Positions 1 to 12,194 of a DNA stretch of 44,994 nucleotides are shown in pieces. Location: assembly GCA_001970855.1 (NCBI GenBank), contig LSSN01006061.1:1-44994 (forward strand), in the 5' to 3' direction. Under the pieces are notes generated by a model that was not told the origin of the DNA, made no database searches, and was given only the letters and a program-made list of their open reading frames with translations. The DNA is from Smittium culicis (Eukaryota; Kickxellomycota; Harpellomycetes; Harpellales; Legeriomycetaceae). Within the stretch, counting starts at the first letter, position 1, and each line of letters opens with the position of its first letter. A program made the translations under genes and the position numbers.

Positions 1-215
1 TTGGAGATATCTGTGGCGGTGGTTACGCTAAAGCGGTCAGATATTAGACGCGCGAAAATTCCAGTTCCAGTAGCGACGTCTAATACATGGCCGCATTCGT
101 TTGCTTCAATTTGCTTGTGGTATTCGACCAAAAAGTCAGGAGATTTTGGGCTATAGGTTGGACGACCTGTTGCGTATCCAGCGGAACTATAACCTGATTC
201 TGCATACGTCGACAT
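1..215 (-). CDS. Class I SAM-dependent methyltransferase, N-terminus (truncated by window edge)
   Basis: The minus strand opens with ATG at 215-213 and stays open for 71 codons to the window edge, so only the N-terminal third or so is present. The reading begins MSTYAESGYSSAGYATGRP and reaches VLDVATGTGIFARL at about residues 49-62. That is motif I of Rossmann-fold methyltransferases, the glycine-rich SAM-binding loop, with an acidic residue starting the motif. The YATGRPTYSP stretch before it resembles the N-terminus of fungal Methyltransf_11/25 proteins of the Crg1/Tmt1 (trans-aconitate methyltransferase-like) group. The substrate cannot be told from this fragment. No intron is visible in the part present, and the gene is divergent from the Fab1 gene. 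Confidence 0.72.
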   Translation of the reverse strand, partial: MSTYAESGYSSAGYATGRPTYSPKSPDFLVEYHKQIEANECGHVLDVATGTGIFARLISDRFSVTTATDIS

Positions 216-2422
216 ATTTGCTTGTTTTCTTGTTTTCTAGCTTATTCGTTTTAATTTGATATAATTGAATTGTTCTGTTTGGCTCTACTTTGGTTTTCAG
301 TGATTTATTTATACTTTTTATATTCGGTTGATTGTGCAAATACGAGTTCCGGATCAAGATTAATAGTAGTAGTATTCTTGAAACGCAAAATAAATAAACG
401 ATTCAGGAGATGTGGTTATTCAGGTCTAAAGAGCCGAAGTTTATTTTTTGTATACTATTGATGAAACGTAGAATAAGTACACCAATCATAGTAGCTGTAG
501 TAAGTTTGCCTGTCTATGAGCAGTAAATTTAGTGTGTTTTATAAGCATAAATTCACGTTTTTAGTTTTTAATGAGATACCTAAATGGGTGATTTCAATTT
601 GTAAGCTTTTAGTGTATAAGGCCAAAAGCTACAAAATATTTACAAAGTAATAATAGGTATTAATAGATGACCCAAAATTAGCAAGGTACATTTATCTTAA
701 TTATAAAAGTCTATACATATTAAATCCTTCTGGTGTGTTCGACTTTTTCTTGGTCTACCAAAGCTAAATAACAACGGTCATTAGAAATAATTTAACTCTG
801 AAACACTAAAAAATATCACTTGTAGAATAGCGGAAAATAATAGGTTTGCTTATAATCCTTAGTCGAATCAATAGTATTTTTTTTAATAAGTATTGGGGAG
901 AAAGGGTAAAGTCATAACGATTAATTTTTAAAATCGATAACATGACAGAATGTTACATACTCTGAGATATGCGATGTGGTTGATATGCGATAGTTTTTAT
1001 AATTGGAATATAATAATAGCAGCTCTATAAAAATATCTCTAACGAGATGCTTAATAACTATCTTGCAAAAAAGGAATATAAAATTTAGAACTAAATATAT
1101 ACTAGGCAAATAAATTTAACGGATCTATTTGCTGTATGAGATTAGAGAATGAAACAAATATAGATTAAAATGACCAAATACTATCGTTTAGCCCTTTTCC
1201 AAGCAGCACTCTTTAAAATCAAAAAATTTTATGATTCGTACATGATTTAGAAACATGCTTATTATTTGCATCTATACAACCTTAAACCTATATATGATTG
1301 AGATTTGAACTTATATTATTATTATTGAACACAAATGGCTATATTTGGTAGAGCAAAAATAATCTACTTCCCGTGAAAGGACTATGGTGTAAAGAGAATT
1401 TTTTTTATCTTTTTTTACTTTGCGATTTGGAGTATTTAATACAATTATTTTTTATTATTTTTATTCACAGAATTTTATTTGTACGATTACAATAAAAGAA
1501 GCTATGCGGTAAAGTAAACTAAAAAAATAGTCAAGTTGGTACAAGGATAAAAAAACTAATATTCTAATACTAAAAGATTCCTCTGCATGTCTGCAGACTG
1601 CGTACATAAAGGGAAATGTGAACAATCTGCTAACTGAGAGATCCACCCAGGCATTGTTTCAAGTAGGCTGGATGACTGAAGTTACGAGCAGTCATGGAAT
1701 TAAGCTCGTTCCGACAAAATCGAATTCGTTGAGATCATTGAGCTCCTAGTCAGAGCCTACATCTAACAGGATTAATAATAAATATTCTCCTACCCAAACG
1801 TGGGAATGATCGACCTGGCTCACCTACAATAAGCTGCTAAACGGCTGAGTTCAGTAATGCTGTCGAACGCTGGACTTGTGCACAGATAATGTCTCAGACT
1901 GTGCTAAACGACTCGGTTCCTCCTGTTTCTACATGGTCCTCCTCTAAGTCCCTAAACCATGGCAAGGCATTTCACTATTATGAGATGAAATTTGAGTTCA
2001 GTGTTTTTTTATATACTAATGTATTTGACTATCTTTTGACCAATTATGGGAACACGCTATTATTTTTATGCGTGATTGGCAAGATTTTTATAAGATTTGC
2101 TTCCAATAGTGTCCAATTAAATAATAGTCCTACAGCTATACAGCAAATACAAGCTTTGTAACTACTACTAATCCAATTTTTTTGACAAAAAATTTAAAAG
2201 CATTCATCTTATCTAAAACAATATTACATTTAAAACAAAGTACCGGTTCAGTAACTCCATATAAAAGCTGTAAAATACAATTATTTAAAACAAATGACAT
2301 TATATTAACCAGGTTACTCCAAAACGATATAGATGAAAAGAGTATAACATCTTTAACCTTTATTTTGTTAAAGCTTCAAGCCGCAATCTCATCCAAATTA
2401 TTATTATAGTATTTGCAGTAAC
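216..2422. other. Intergenic region between divergent methyltransferase and FAB1 genes
   Basis: About 2.2 kb of mostly very AT-rich sequence. No supported gene was found; the open frames at 270-461, 1889-2161 and 2182-2409 have no recognisable domain. The segment from about 1640 to 1960 has visibly higher GC than its surroundings and many short non-overlapping stops, which looks like decayed inserted sequence. It must also contain the promoters of both flanking genes. Confidence 0.5.
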
Positions 2423-5400
2423 ATGCAGTTTGTTTCTTTTGAGGACTATGATAAGGTGACATCAAAATCCAAAAACAATTCAAGCCCATTTTCAAGATGG
2501 GTCAATAAGATAAAACTCGGTATCGATGATTCAGAGCACATGAGCAAAGTTTCAAGCGAAAATAAGCCAACTTTCATTCCTCCAATAAAAGCTCTTAAGA
2601 ATGAAAGTTTCAAATCGAAATCTGATATAGAAATGCTATCGCAATTAAATAGGATATTAGCCACAAAAAACGCAATAAAAAACAATGTAGCACTATCTTT
2701 TGCTGATTCTAATTTTGCTTCAATCTCTAAAAGAGTATCACACTTTGATTTAAACTCAAATATAGCAGATTCTGAACAAATAAGTACTAAATCAATAAAT
2801 TTCAATCCACTCTCGGCTAATAAGAATGGAATCAGTAAACGCCCCACTTCATCAAACACAGAAGATTTACTCGATCTTTCTTTAACAAACAATGCTTCTT
2901 TTTCTAACTCCTTTTTAGATATTCAAAAAGATTTAAACGTCGGCTCTTTACAGCACGAAAGCTCGAATCAAAATAACTCTAATTTTTTAAATTCCATTTC
3001 AAACGTTGTCCCAACAAGTCAATTTATGCCAGACGATTCTATTGTTCCTTTATTTAATAACAAGATTTCTTTATTCTCAGAATCTAAAAATCCTATTAAA
3101 CTCAACTCAGACACCCTATTCAACAAAAAACCCTTGTCCATTAAGAATTCTCCAAGTATGTCTAGTATATTTACGCCTAAAATAGAAACCGAAGATCATG
3201 AATTCTGGATGAACGATGAAAGTGTTGCTTTTTGTATGAGCTGCCAATCTGAATTTAATGCATTTAGACGAAAACATCATTGCCGACTTTGTGGTAACAA
3301 TAATTACTGAAATATAATTTGATACTATTTCAAAAATTTTTACCTAATGCTCTTTTAATTATTAGGAAAAATATTTTGTTCATTATGCAGCACAAACTCT
3401 GTATCAGGAGAGTTTCTGGGAAAAAAAGAAGAACAAAGAACTTGTCTTTTTTGCTACGAAGAATTTAAAAAATCTTTGTTAGACGAAAATTCTTTGTATC
3501 AGCGTAATAACCGGCACAATGATTCCCCGCAAAAATCTAAAAAACCAAATCTTTTACTAAAAAACAACAAAGTTTTGATAAATAACAACATTTTTAGGAA
3601 TCCTCTTTCAATTTTTAACGTTAAAAGTAATACTACTCTTTCAAAAGTAGACAAATCTGTATTTTATGTCAAGCCTCAAAAAATAAACCCAAATGAGCTT
3701 ACTTCTAAAACGACTATAAATAATGAGTCAACTCCAGCAGCCATTGTTCAAGACATTAATAAAACTCATGATCCCATCCCATATATTAAATTTGGAGACT
3801 CTTCAACTGCTTATTCATTAATAAGGGAAAAGCTAAACTTAAAACGCCCTTCAAATTCAAATTTTATATTTTCAAGCAACATTATTTTAGGAAGTGATCT
3901 TGGTGAAAACAATCAAACCCAAGAAGTTAAATATTTCCTGGAATCTTCAAATATTGTAATAAACAACCATTTTTCAAAATCTGATCACCTTCTTTTAGTT
4001 CAAAAAAACGAAATACTCGAAAAAAACTACAAGCTACTGTACTCTGACGACGCTCTAAATATTAATAATAACATATCAAGATTTAAACAGTCCGCCTTTA
4101 ATAAAATGGTCTTTATAAACGAAAATAGTAAAAAATCTGTAATTAAAAGAAAGAATTGGATTTATTCTGAAAAGCTAACTGAAAATTCCCTTGCTCACCT
4201 AAAAAAAATTTGTGACCAGCTACTAATAGATCACAGTATTAGTAATTTTAAAGAATGGTCTGAAATTATCATGGGACTAGTTGTCCAAATTGCTGACAGT
4301 GTCTGTACAGCTGTTGAAATTGGAGGTAGCAACGATCTTTCTCAGTACATTAAAGTTAAAATTATACCATATGGCTCTATAGAAAATACTCGCTATCTAA
4401 ATGGTATAGCCTTTTCAAAAGTTTTTGCCAACAAAAATACGAACCAAGCCATTAAGGATGTAAAAATTATGATTTTATCATTTCCGCTTACATATGACAA
4501 GTCAGAGAACCATTATGTTTCCCTTAACAAGTCGATAGAACAAGAGAAAAAGTACATCTCTAAGCTAGTTTCACGTATTCTGTCATTAAAACCTAACTTG
4601 CTTCTTCTTGAAAAAGGAATCTCGAATTTGGCTTTAAATGAGCTATCTAACAAAAACGTTTCAGTTATAACTGATATTAAAAAAGAATCGCTCAGAAAGA
4701 TCGCATATTTAACTGGTGCTGATATAGTCACATCTTTAGATTTACTTGCACTAGGCCCTATTTTGGGCAGTTGTGGGAATATGTATACACAGTCATTTAA
4801 AAGCGAAGAAATGCAATGTGGTGTAGAAAATTTAGTATTTTTAGACAACTGTAATCCTGAAAGGGGTGGAACTATAATATTGCGTGGAGGTTCGAAGCTT
4901 GATCTTTTGCCAGTAAAAAACATTATTAGCATGTTACTAAGTATGGCACACGGACTTGCATCTGAGCAAGCTCTTCTTAACAACCAGTTTGGAATTTTTT
5001 CATCAAATTTATCGAAAAAAAAAGAGCCGCTGTCATTTAAAACTATGGAATACTTGGAAGCTAACAAGGTAATCCAAGCTTATTCACAAAAAATATTAAC
5101 AACATTTCCATATTCAAGGCTAAAATACCCCCCAGAGCTGGTAAGAATGATCGAAGCTGAAAATAAGTTAAAGATATTAAATGACAGGTACACTCATTTA
5201 AATCTGGGGTTTGATGAAATTACTGGATCTACTCTTTTAGTTGCTCCATCTGTTCCTGTTGAGCTACAAGGCGCGCTGCCACACAATGCATTAAAATATT
5301 ATAAGGATTCAGATGGATCTAGGACCTATCTTTCATATTTAAGAGAGGCTGCTCCTTTAGAGGAAATTATAAACTATGGAAATGATTTCATTAAAAACAA

Positions 5401-8400
5401 TCAAGTTCCACCTCCTTTATGGGAAAATCAAAGCATAGTGATAACTTGTGTTGTAAAACAAAATAAAGAGATATCTTTGGAAAAGCAAAGATTTTGCGTC
5501 CCGCCTACCATTCATACCATTGAATTTTATTGTTTAAACGATATTACGCTTGGTCAATACCTTCAATTAATGTGCTTTAATTTAGATCTTGACTGCCCTA
5601 GCGATAACCCATGCAACGAACCAATGTACCACCACACTCTTACCTACATAAGTGGTGACGCTTCAGTTGAAGTATCAATGAGCGAATATCCATGCCCAGT
5701 TTCAGGTATGAGCGAAATAGTCTTGATGTGGGCTGAATGCAATAAATGTAATTCAAAAACTCCTTACGCCCCACTATCTTATGAATCTTGGTATGTCTCG
5801 TTTGGAAAGTATTTAGACATGTTTTTCAGTGCAGAAAATATTATACCGCGCGCGTCGATCTGTAAGCATAAATTACACCATGACTTTACTCACTGGTTTG
5901 CATATCGAAATATGTCGGTCAAAATTACTCGCCAAAGCCTTAAAGTTTATGATATAGTTCCACCATCCTTACCTCTTAGTTTTGAAATTGATACCAATAT
6001 TAAGATCAAAAACGAAGAGTTTTCAAAGCTATCAGAAAAATTGCACGATTTCTTTGATTCCCTACTATCCCTAGTAAAAGATTTTCCATCAAATGACATT
6101 CCCACTAGCTTACTGCGACAGTTCCAAACTTCTGTAGACAACCTTAACCAGCGTGTAATATCTGAGAAAAGCTACTTTGTTAAATTTTTAAACCAAACTC
6201 TATCTAGCACACATCCTGCTGATACATTATCATTAGTGAGAGTATATGAAAGATTGCAAACTAAAGTCATTGAGTGGGATTATTTAATTTCTGAATTCTA
6301 TGGAAGGTTTCTAAAGCAAAAAGATTCTGGTCTCGCATCGTATTTAGGTATAGCAAATAGGAATCAATCTTTTGTGATACCTAAGCCAGAAAATTCAGGC
6401 TTAGGCGTAGTTATATCAAGATCAAACACTAACCCCTCACCTTTTGATTCACAGTATATTGAGCCAGGAAACTTATTAAACTTCAATAACCGAACTTCAC
6501 ACCATAAAGGAAACAGGTTTTTTAATGATGGGGAGATCGGTTTTCCTTCTCATTCACAAAGTAATTCTGATTTTTTCAACCAAGAAAACCTAAATGCACC
6601 TCTACTAGGTTTTTCTCCAACAAAAGAAACCAAAGCCACTGAGTACATTCAAAGTGTTGACTTGACGTCTTATAAAAAAAGATCACATATCAGACGCTTA
6701 TCCATTGAGCTTATTAAGGAAGAACGTAGAATAGAAGGTCTAACTAAAATAACTTCTAATAAGAAAGGTAAAAATTCTCAAGCTATCTCTGCTTCACAAG
6801 GTCTTACTAGATTTTTAGCCAAAAAAAAATATCGAATGGATAGATTAGCAAATGTTTTAGAAAGAAGAAGTATTGATAGTGGAATACCCAAAGATTTTAG
6901 TTTAAAAAATACGCCTATTAGGCGTTATAAGAGGTTTCCGATTAATAAATCTACCTCCCAATTAAGATCTATGCTTTCCCCTCTATCCTCTCCTCGAAGT
7001 TTAAATTTCGACCAAGCCCAAACTATCGAAAAATCAAAGTTAACTCGAGTAAATCGAGACGATAAAATACCAGTTTCCGAAAATGTCGAAGGTGCTAAAA
7101 TGGGACCAAAAATGTATATCAAAAATTCCGATTTTTCTTCCTCTGAGCCATCTCGAGCTCACAACAGCCCCAGATTAGCCCCCAAGGCCGGATCTATTAG
7201 CTCTAATTTCGCAAACAGAAATTTCTCTAAAAAGAGTAACAGACCTCCACATCCAAATTTGTCTAGAAAAAAAATTTCTATAAATTCGGACATAAGTAAA
7301 GATCTACAGCCAAATAGTCGAATTTCTCTTAAAGCCTCCCGTTTGAGAGACTCTATTACAAGCAATGATTTCAGCAGTAACATGGAAACAGCAAAAGGCT
7401 CAACGAACAGAATATTGGCTTTAGATAGAAATTTAAGCGCAATCCCCACGCCTACAAGAAGAGAGTTAGTGAATAAAAAACATTTTGATGGACGTAAAGA
7501 AGCTTTTAAAAACAGTGATATTCTATCAAATAGCTCAAAAAAAATTAGGAATTCTAACGGAAATATCCAAAATTCGAAAACTCATATTAAAGGAATATTA
7601 GGGCTACAGAACCGTGCATCTCAAAAAAATCAATTAGGCTTCCAAAATATAGTTGATATTTTCCCTCAAAGGAGAGGAATACTACTTTCTTCATCTATAC
7701 AAAACATCAACTTACACTCTCAAACTCTGAATATGCCAAACATCAAGGTTTTCTCTACTCGATCCGGAGTCACAAACCGTAATAACAACAAGTCTAAGCA
7801 CGCTGAAAATGGCCCAGTGATTAGAAAAGTAGAGAAAAATAATCTTACAAAAGGCAAACTTGCTAATTCAAACCTCGCACTTAGCCCCAGAAATTCAATT
7901 GTGGTATCAGTACCAGGAAATAAAACTGTTTCATCTTCCATAAATCCTGCTCATTTAAACAACATTAGTAACTCACAAAATTACTCAGTTAGTAACAATA
8001 TCTCATCTAGAAATTTCTCTAACTCGAAATCAAAAATAGCGCCTAAGGGCCTACATATAAATACACCAAATAAAAATTTGCAATCTGTTACTCCTATTAA
8101 ACCAAAAAGATTAGGACAAATTAATAATATTCCTTTAAGATCATCCAGACCAAGGCAGGCTGAAGGTTTAAAGCTTTCTAGTATAAAGAATTCAGTCAAT
8201 ATTAGCTCACCTTTAGTTTCTCGCAAAAAACTTCCTGATATTAACGAAGATATTAATCATATTAGTGAAAAAATTAGACTTCCTGGAAGTTTAACAAATA
8301 GACAGGGTACAATATCTGATATTGGCAAAAAAATAGCTAAAAATCATATTGGTTCTGATGGCACTTTTAATATAGCATCAAGCTCCAAATACAATGAGAA

Positions 8401-11400
8401 ATTCAGCGAAGCTACATTAAAAAACTACAATACTGACAAAAATTCAGTCAACCATAAAGGATTTAAAAACTCAATTGAAACTGATTCAATTTCAGAACTA
8501 GAATCAGGCTCAAACTCAGATGAAGAAGATTATGCAGCATACTATGATTGTATTAGGCATTTATTTATTACTGAAGATGATCCTTTACTGATCAGAAGTT
8601 CCGCTGAAATTAATTTAAATAAATCTAAAAAGAGTGAACTGCCAGATCTTCAAACACAGAAATCATTCCATTTTTCGTCAAATATTAATAGCCCTTTTAG
8701 AGCCCTAAAATTGTCAAATGCTACAAAATCTGAGTCTAATTCTACAAAATCTTCTGACGGTAACATCATTAATACAATCCAGTCTAAGCTAAAGCCTTTG
8801 CACTCAACTTGGTCCAATATAAAGTCAACTTTGTTTGGATTTAACAAAAAACAGAGTGTTAGCAAGCCAGAAATACAAAAGACACCAAATTATCGAAAAG
8901 ATAAGGAATCAAATTACAACGAGATTGTTTCACATTCCAAAATATTAGAAGAAAGGCCACTTTTTAAAGACAAGCCTTTAGTTTCTAATGTTCCAGTCCC
9001 AAAGAGCCCTAGAAATATCAGGAACGGTTTGGCTTTGGGGATTGACCACAAGCTAAAAATGCATAAGCGCCATTTTTCTGATTATAGTAACATCAGTTCA
9101 AGTTATCCAAAAATTAGCTTTGTCAATAAACAATCCTTATTTAACTATAACTCCGACAAAGCTAGCGAATCTAGTGAATCGGATGATAATGCGCCTAATA
9201 GAGTAATAAAGAGACTTGGTAAGTTTAATAAGGCCGAAACTAGCAGGAAGCTAAGTGCTAGTTTGGGAAATGTATTCGAGTTGAATTCATTTTTAAATAG
9301 GCGCAGTTTGTTAAAAAACAACAATTTGTTTGGTAAAAGTAATGTAAATACAAGTAATCTTAACAACGCTTCATTTATTAGCGAATCTTCCGATTCTAGT
9401 TTGAGCTTCAAACTTTCAAAAGAATCTAGTTTTGATATATTTAATGACGATTTCTCAGATTTAGAGTTTGATTATAAAGCTTTGAATAGAAGGAGCTCGT
9501 TGATAATCGAAGATATACTAAATAATAAGTTAACGAGTGAAAGTGTTACCAAAAGTCAATTTTACAACACAAATACTAGTCAGCCATCCACTCCAGAGTT
9601 ATCCGACTCTTCAAACTCATCAGCAAGCGAACGCAACTGGTATAACTTACATGCAAGTGATTCAGAGCCGATTATTTCCAACAGCAGACTTAATTTTAGG
9701 TCTTTATATGAATCAGATTATAATGGATCAAATAGGGAAAGTTTTCAGAATAGTTACAGTTTAAATAAAGGGGTTTATCGCAACCCAGATCTTTATAAAA
9801 AATCAAAAAGTTTGTCCATTAAAAAAAAGCACAATAGAAAAAATTCTAGCGATGCTGAAGGTAGTCTTTACCCTGTAATTGGATCCAGAAAATATAGCGG
9901 ATCATTTCCTAATGATGGATTGGAATTTATTAACCCTCAAAGTTTTAAAAGCAATAGTCAGGTTTTACCTGGTGAATTGGAAAATAGAAATACCAGAAGT
10001 AGTATATTTTCTAGCCAAACAAATAAAGATATAACTACTGGTTCTATCTTGTCAATTAATGACCAAGCGGATTTGGATATGTTCCCAAATTCCCAAGCTC
10101 AATCGCCAACAGTTCCAAATATTTTTGAAAAAGAAAAAGATAAACTTGGTCATAGCGGGGAGGAAAATTTAAAGACTGAAATTAATTCAAAAGCACATTC
10201 TAGAGCTAGAAGACATGATAAGCATAAAAATAAAGACTCTAAACTTTTGAAAGGACATGCATCACATTCTAATCACAGACTTTCAAATAAGGACGAGAAA
10301 TTAGGTCAGTTTTGGAGAAATTTACTAGGGTTACTTCAACTTTCAGAAAATAATAGTTTATATAATATTGGACTTCGAATAAAATATCCGCTTCTTCCCA
10401 CAGATCATGTAATTAAAGGTTGTAGAATAATTATACGAGAGACCGAGCCCAGTTCTATTGTAGCATTTATTTTAGCATCACAAAACTATCAAACTCAGCT
10501 ACATAAACTGTACAGCGATTATAAGAGATATGGTGCAAATTCAGAAGATGAGCTATTTAATTATGATCCAAAAAATGATCTTGAATCGTACTTGGAAAAT
10601 GACCATGAATCTGATATTGAAGATAGCGGAAGTAATTCCTTTGGAGGAATAGAGGAGGTGAAGATACTATCAAATAAAGAAATTTGGAACCTTGATGAAG
10701 AACAAATTGATGCCGCTTTTGTAAATTTACCAAACCACCACCTTGAATTTGGATTTGTTTCAGGCCAAACTCGGTTTGGGATCAAGCTATATTACATTGC
10801 ACAGTTTGAAGCACTTCGCCAGGTTAACTTGTGTGGTGCTACGTTTTTGGAATCGCTTAGCAGATGTACTGAGCTATTAACTAGTGGGGGAAAATCAGGT
10901 TCGTCATTTTTAAAAACCAAAGACGAAAGATATATTCTCAAACACGTATCAAAGATAGAAATGAATGCATTTATAAATTTTGCACCATACTATTTTAACC
11001 AGATGTTTAGAGCATATAAAAACAAGGAAATTAACTTACTGACAAGGATATTTGGGATATGTAAGATATCATTGAGCAACAATATAAATAAAAGTACAAA
11101 GAAGTATAATTTTATTGTGATGGAGAATTTGTTTTATAAGAAGAGCATTTCAAGAATTTACGACTTGAAAGGATCAGTTCGAAATAGGCTGGCTCATGAA
11201 AAAGGTAGTAATGAAGTATTACTCGACGAAAACCTGATAAATTATATACAGGATTCGCCTATTTTTGTTAGCCTTAGGTCAAAAAAACTAATTTTAAGTG
11301 CGATTGCAAGAGATACATCTTTCCTGCTTAGTATGAATGTCATGGATTACTCTCTATTGGTGGGCGTTGATGAAGAGAATAGTGAATTAGTCATCGGTAT

Positions 11401-11590
11401 AGTTGATTATATAAGAACATTTACATGGGACAAAAAGTTAGAAAACTGGATAAAGGATTCAATGTTTTTGGGATCTAATGGAAAAGAACCTACAATTATA
11501 TCACCTGTTCAGTATAAAACGCGGTTTTGCGAAGCTATGGATAAATACTTTTGGATGTCACCGGATATCTATGACTTGAAATTTGTTTAA
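2423..11590 (+). CDS. FAB1: Fab1/PIKfyve-type phosphatidylinositol-3-phosphate 5-kinase
   Basis: Two exons, 2423-3293 and 3366-11590, encode about 3031 residues. The 72-nt GT..AG intron lies inside the FYVE finger; splicing joins HHCRLCG to KIFCSLC. Domains in order: FYVE zinc finger at about 262-322 with RRKHHCR and the ligand pairs CMSC, HCRLC, CSLC and CLFC; a CCT/chaperonin-like domain at about 565-845 with NPERGGTIILRGG; the Fab1 Cys-rich region at about 960-1165; and a C-terminal PIP kinase domain at about 2745-3031. The kinase carries GGKSGSSFL, the lysine in YILKHV, YDLKGS, MNVMDYSLL and IVDYIRTFTWDK. The family converts PI3P to PI(3,5)P2 on endosome and vacuole membranes, usually in a complex with Vac14 and Fig4. 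Residues of about 1270-2600 form a huge Ser/Asn/Lys-rich low-complexity linker, making the protein longer than yeast Fab1 (about 2280). The ATG at 2423 is the first in frame after an upstream stop. Confidence 0.95.
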
Positions 11591-12194
11591 GTGGCGATTT
11601 GGATCTTGGATATTGCTTATAACGTCAATAAATCGTTATTTCAAATTTCAAACTATTATAAAATAATTCTTTTTTGTGGTCATTTATTGTTTATTGTTTA
11701 GCTGTTTATATATTTAACTTGCTTTATATTTTTTTATAAGGTGTAGAAATACGATAGGTGTATTTTAGATCTAGTTATGTGATATGAGAGTGATAATTTT
11801 TTAGTAACTAAATCTTTATGAAGTTTTCATTAGTTTAATACTTTATTAATAGATAAAAAATTATATGATAAATAAAAAAAAGTATTCATTTACGGCTAGA
11901 AATAAATAAATAAATAAATAAAATTAATAATAATAATTGAGGAGAAATTTTATATTCAAGCCAATAAAACGACGAATGCGAGCTTCGCATAAAGCTAGCG
12001 AATAATAGACGAGAGTAAAGTATTTCAGGTACAGAAAAAAGACAAAGAGGAGCTGAAAAAAACTTTCATAGCTTTAGACACTTTACTAAAGGTATTTACT
12101 GTCTTAACTTTGTAGTAAAGATAAACAATCCAAGCCAACAGGTTTCTAATTGATACAATTATTTATTGCGATAATTTCCAAGAAATAGCACAAG
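11591..12194. other. Intergenic FAB1-TFG1, with ATAA microsatellite
   Basis: AT-rich spacer holding the FAB1 3' end and the TFG1 promoter. A tetranucleotide AAAT/AATA tract occupies about 11900-11923 and is followed by AATAAT repeats to about 11938. No gene or RNA was recognised. Confidence 0.6.

Noticed and set aside
1889..2409. Two open frames of 90 and 75 codons upstream of FAB1
   Set aside because: No recognisable motif, no joining intron that extends FAB1 convincingly, and the ATG at 2423 already gives a good N-terminus.
4513..10785. Several minus-strand open frames inside FAB1
   Set aside because: They are mirror images of the Ser/Asn/Lys-rich coding strand (Leu/Phe-rich antisense reading) and have no independent support.
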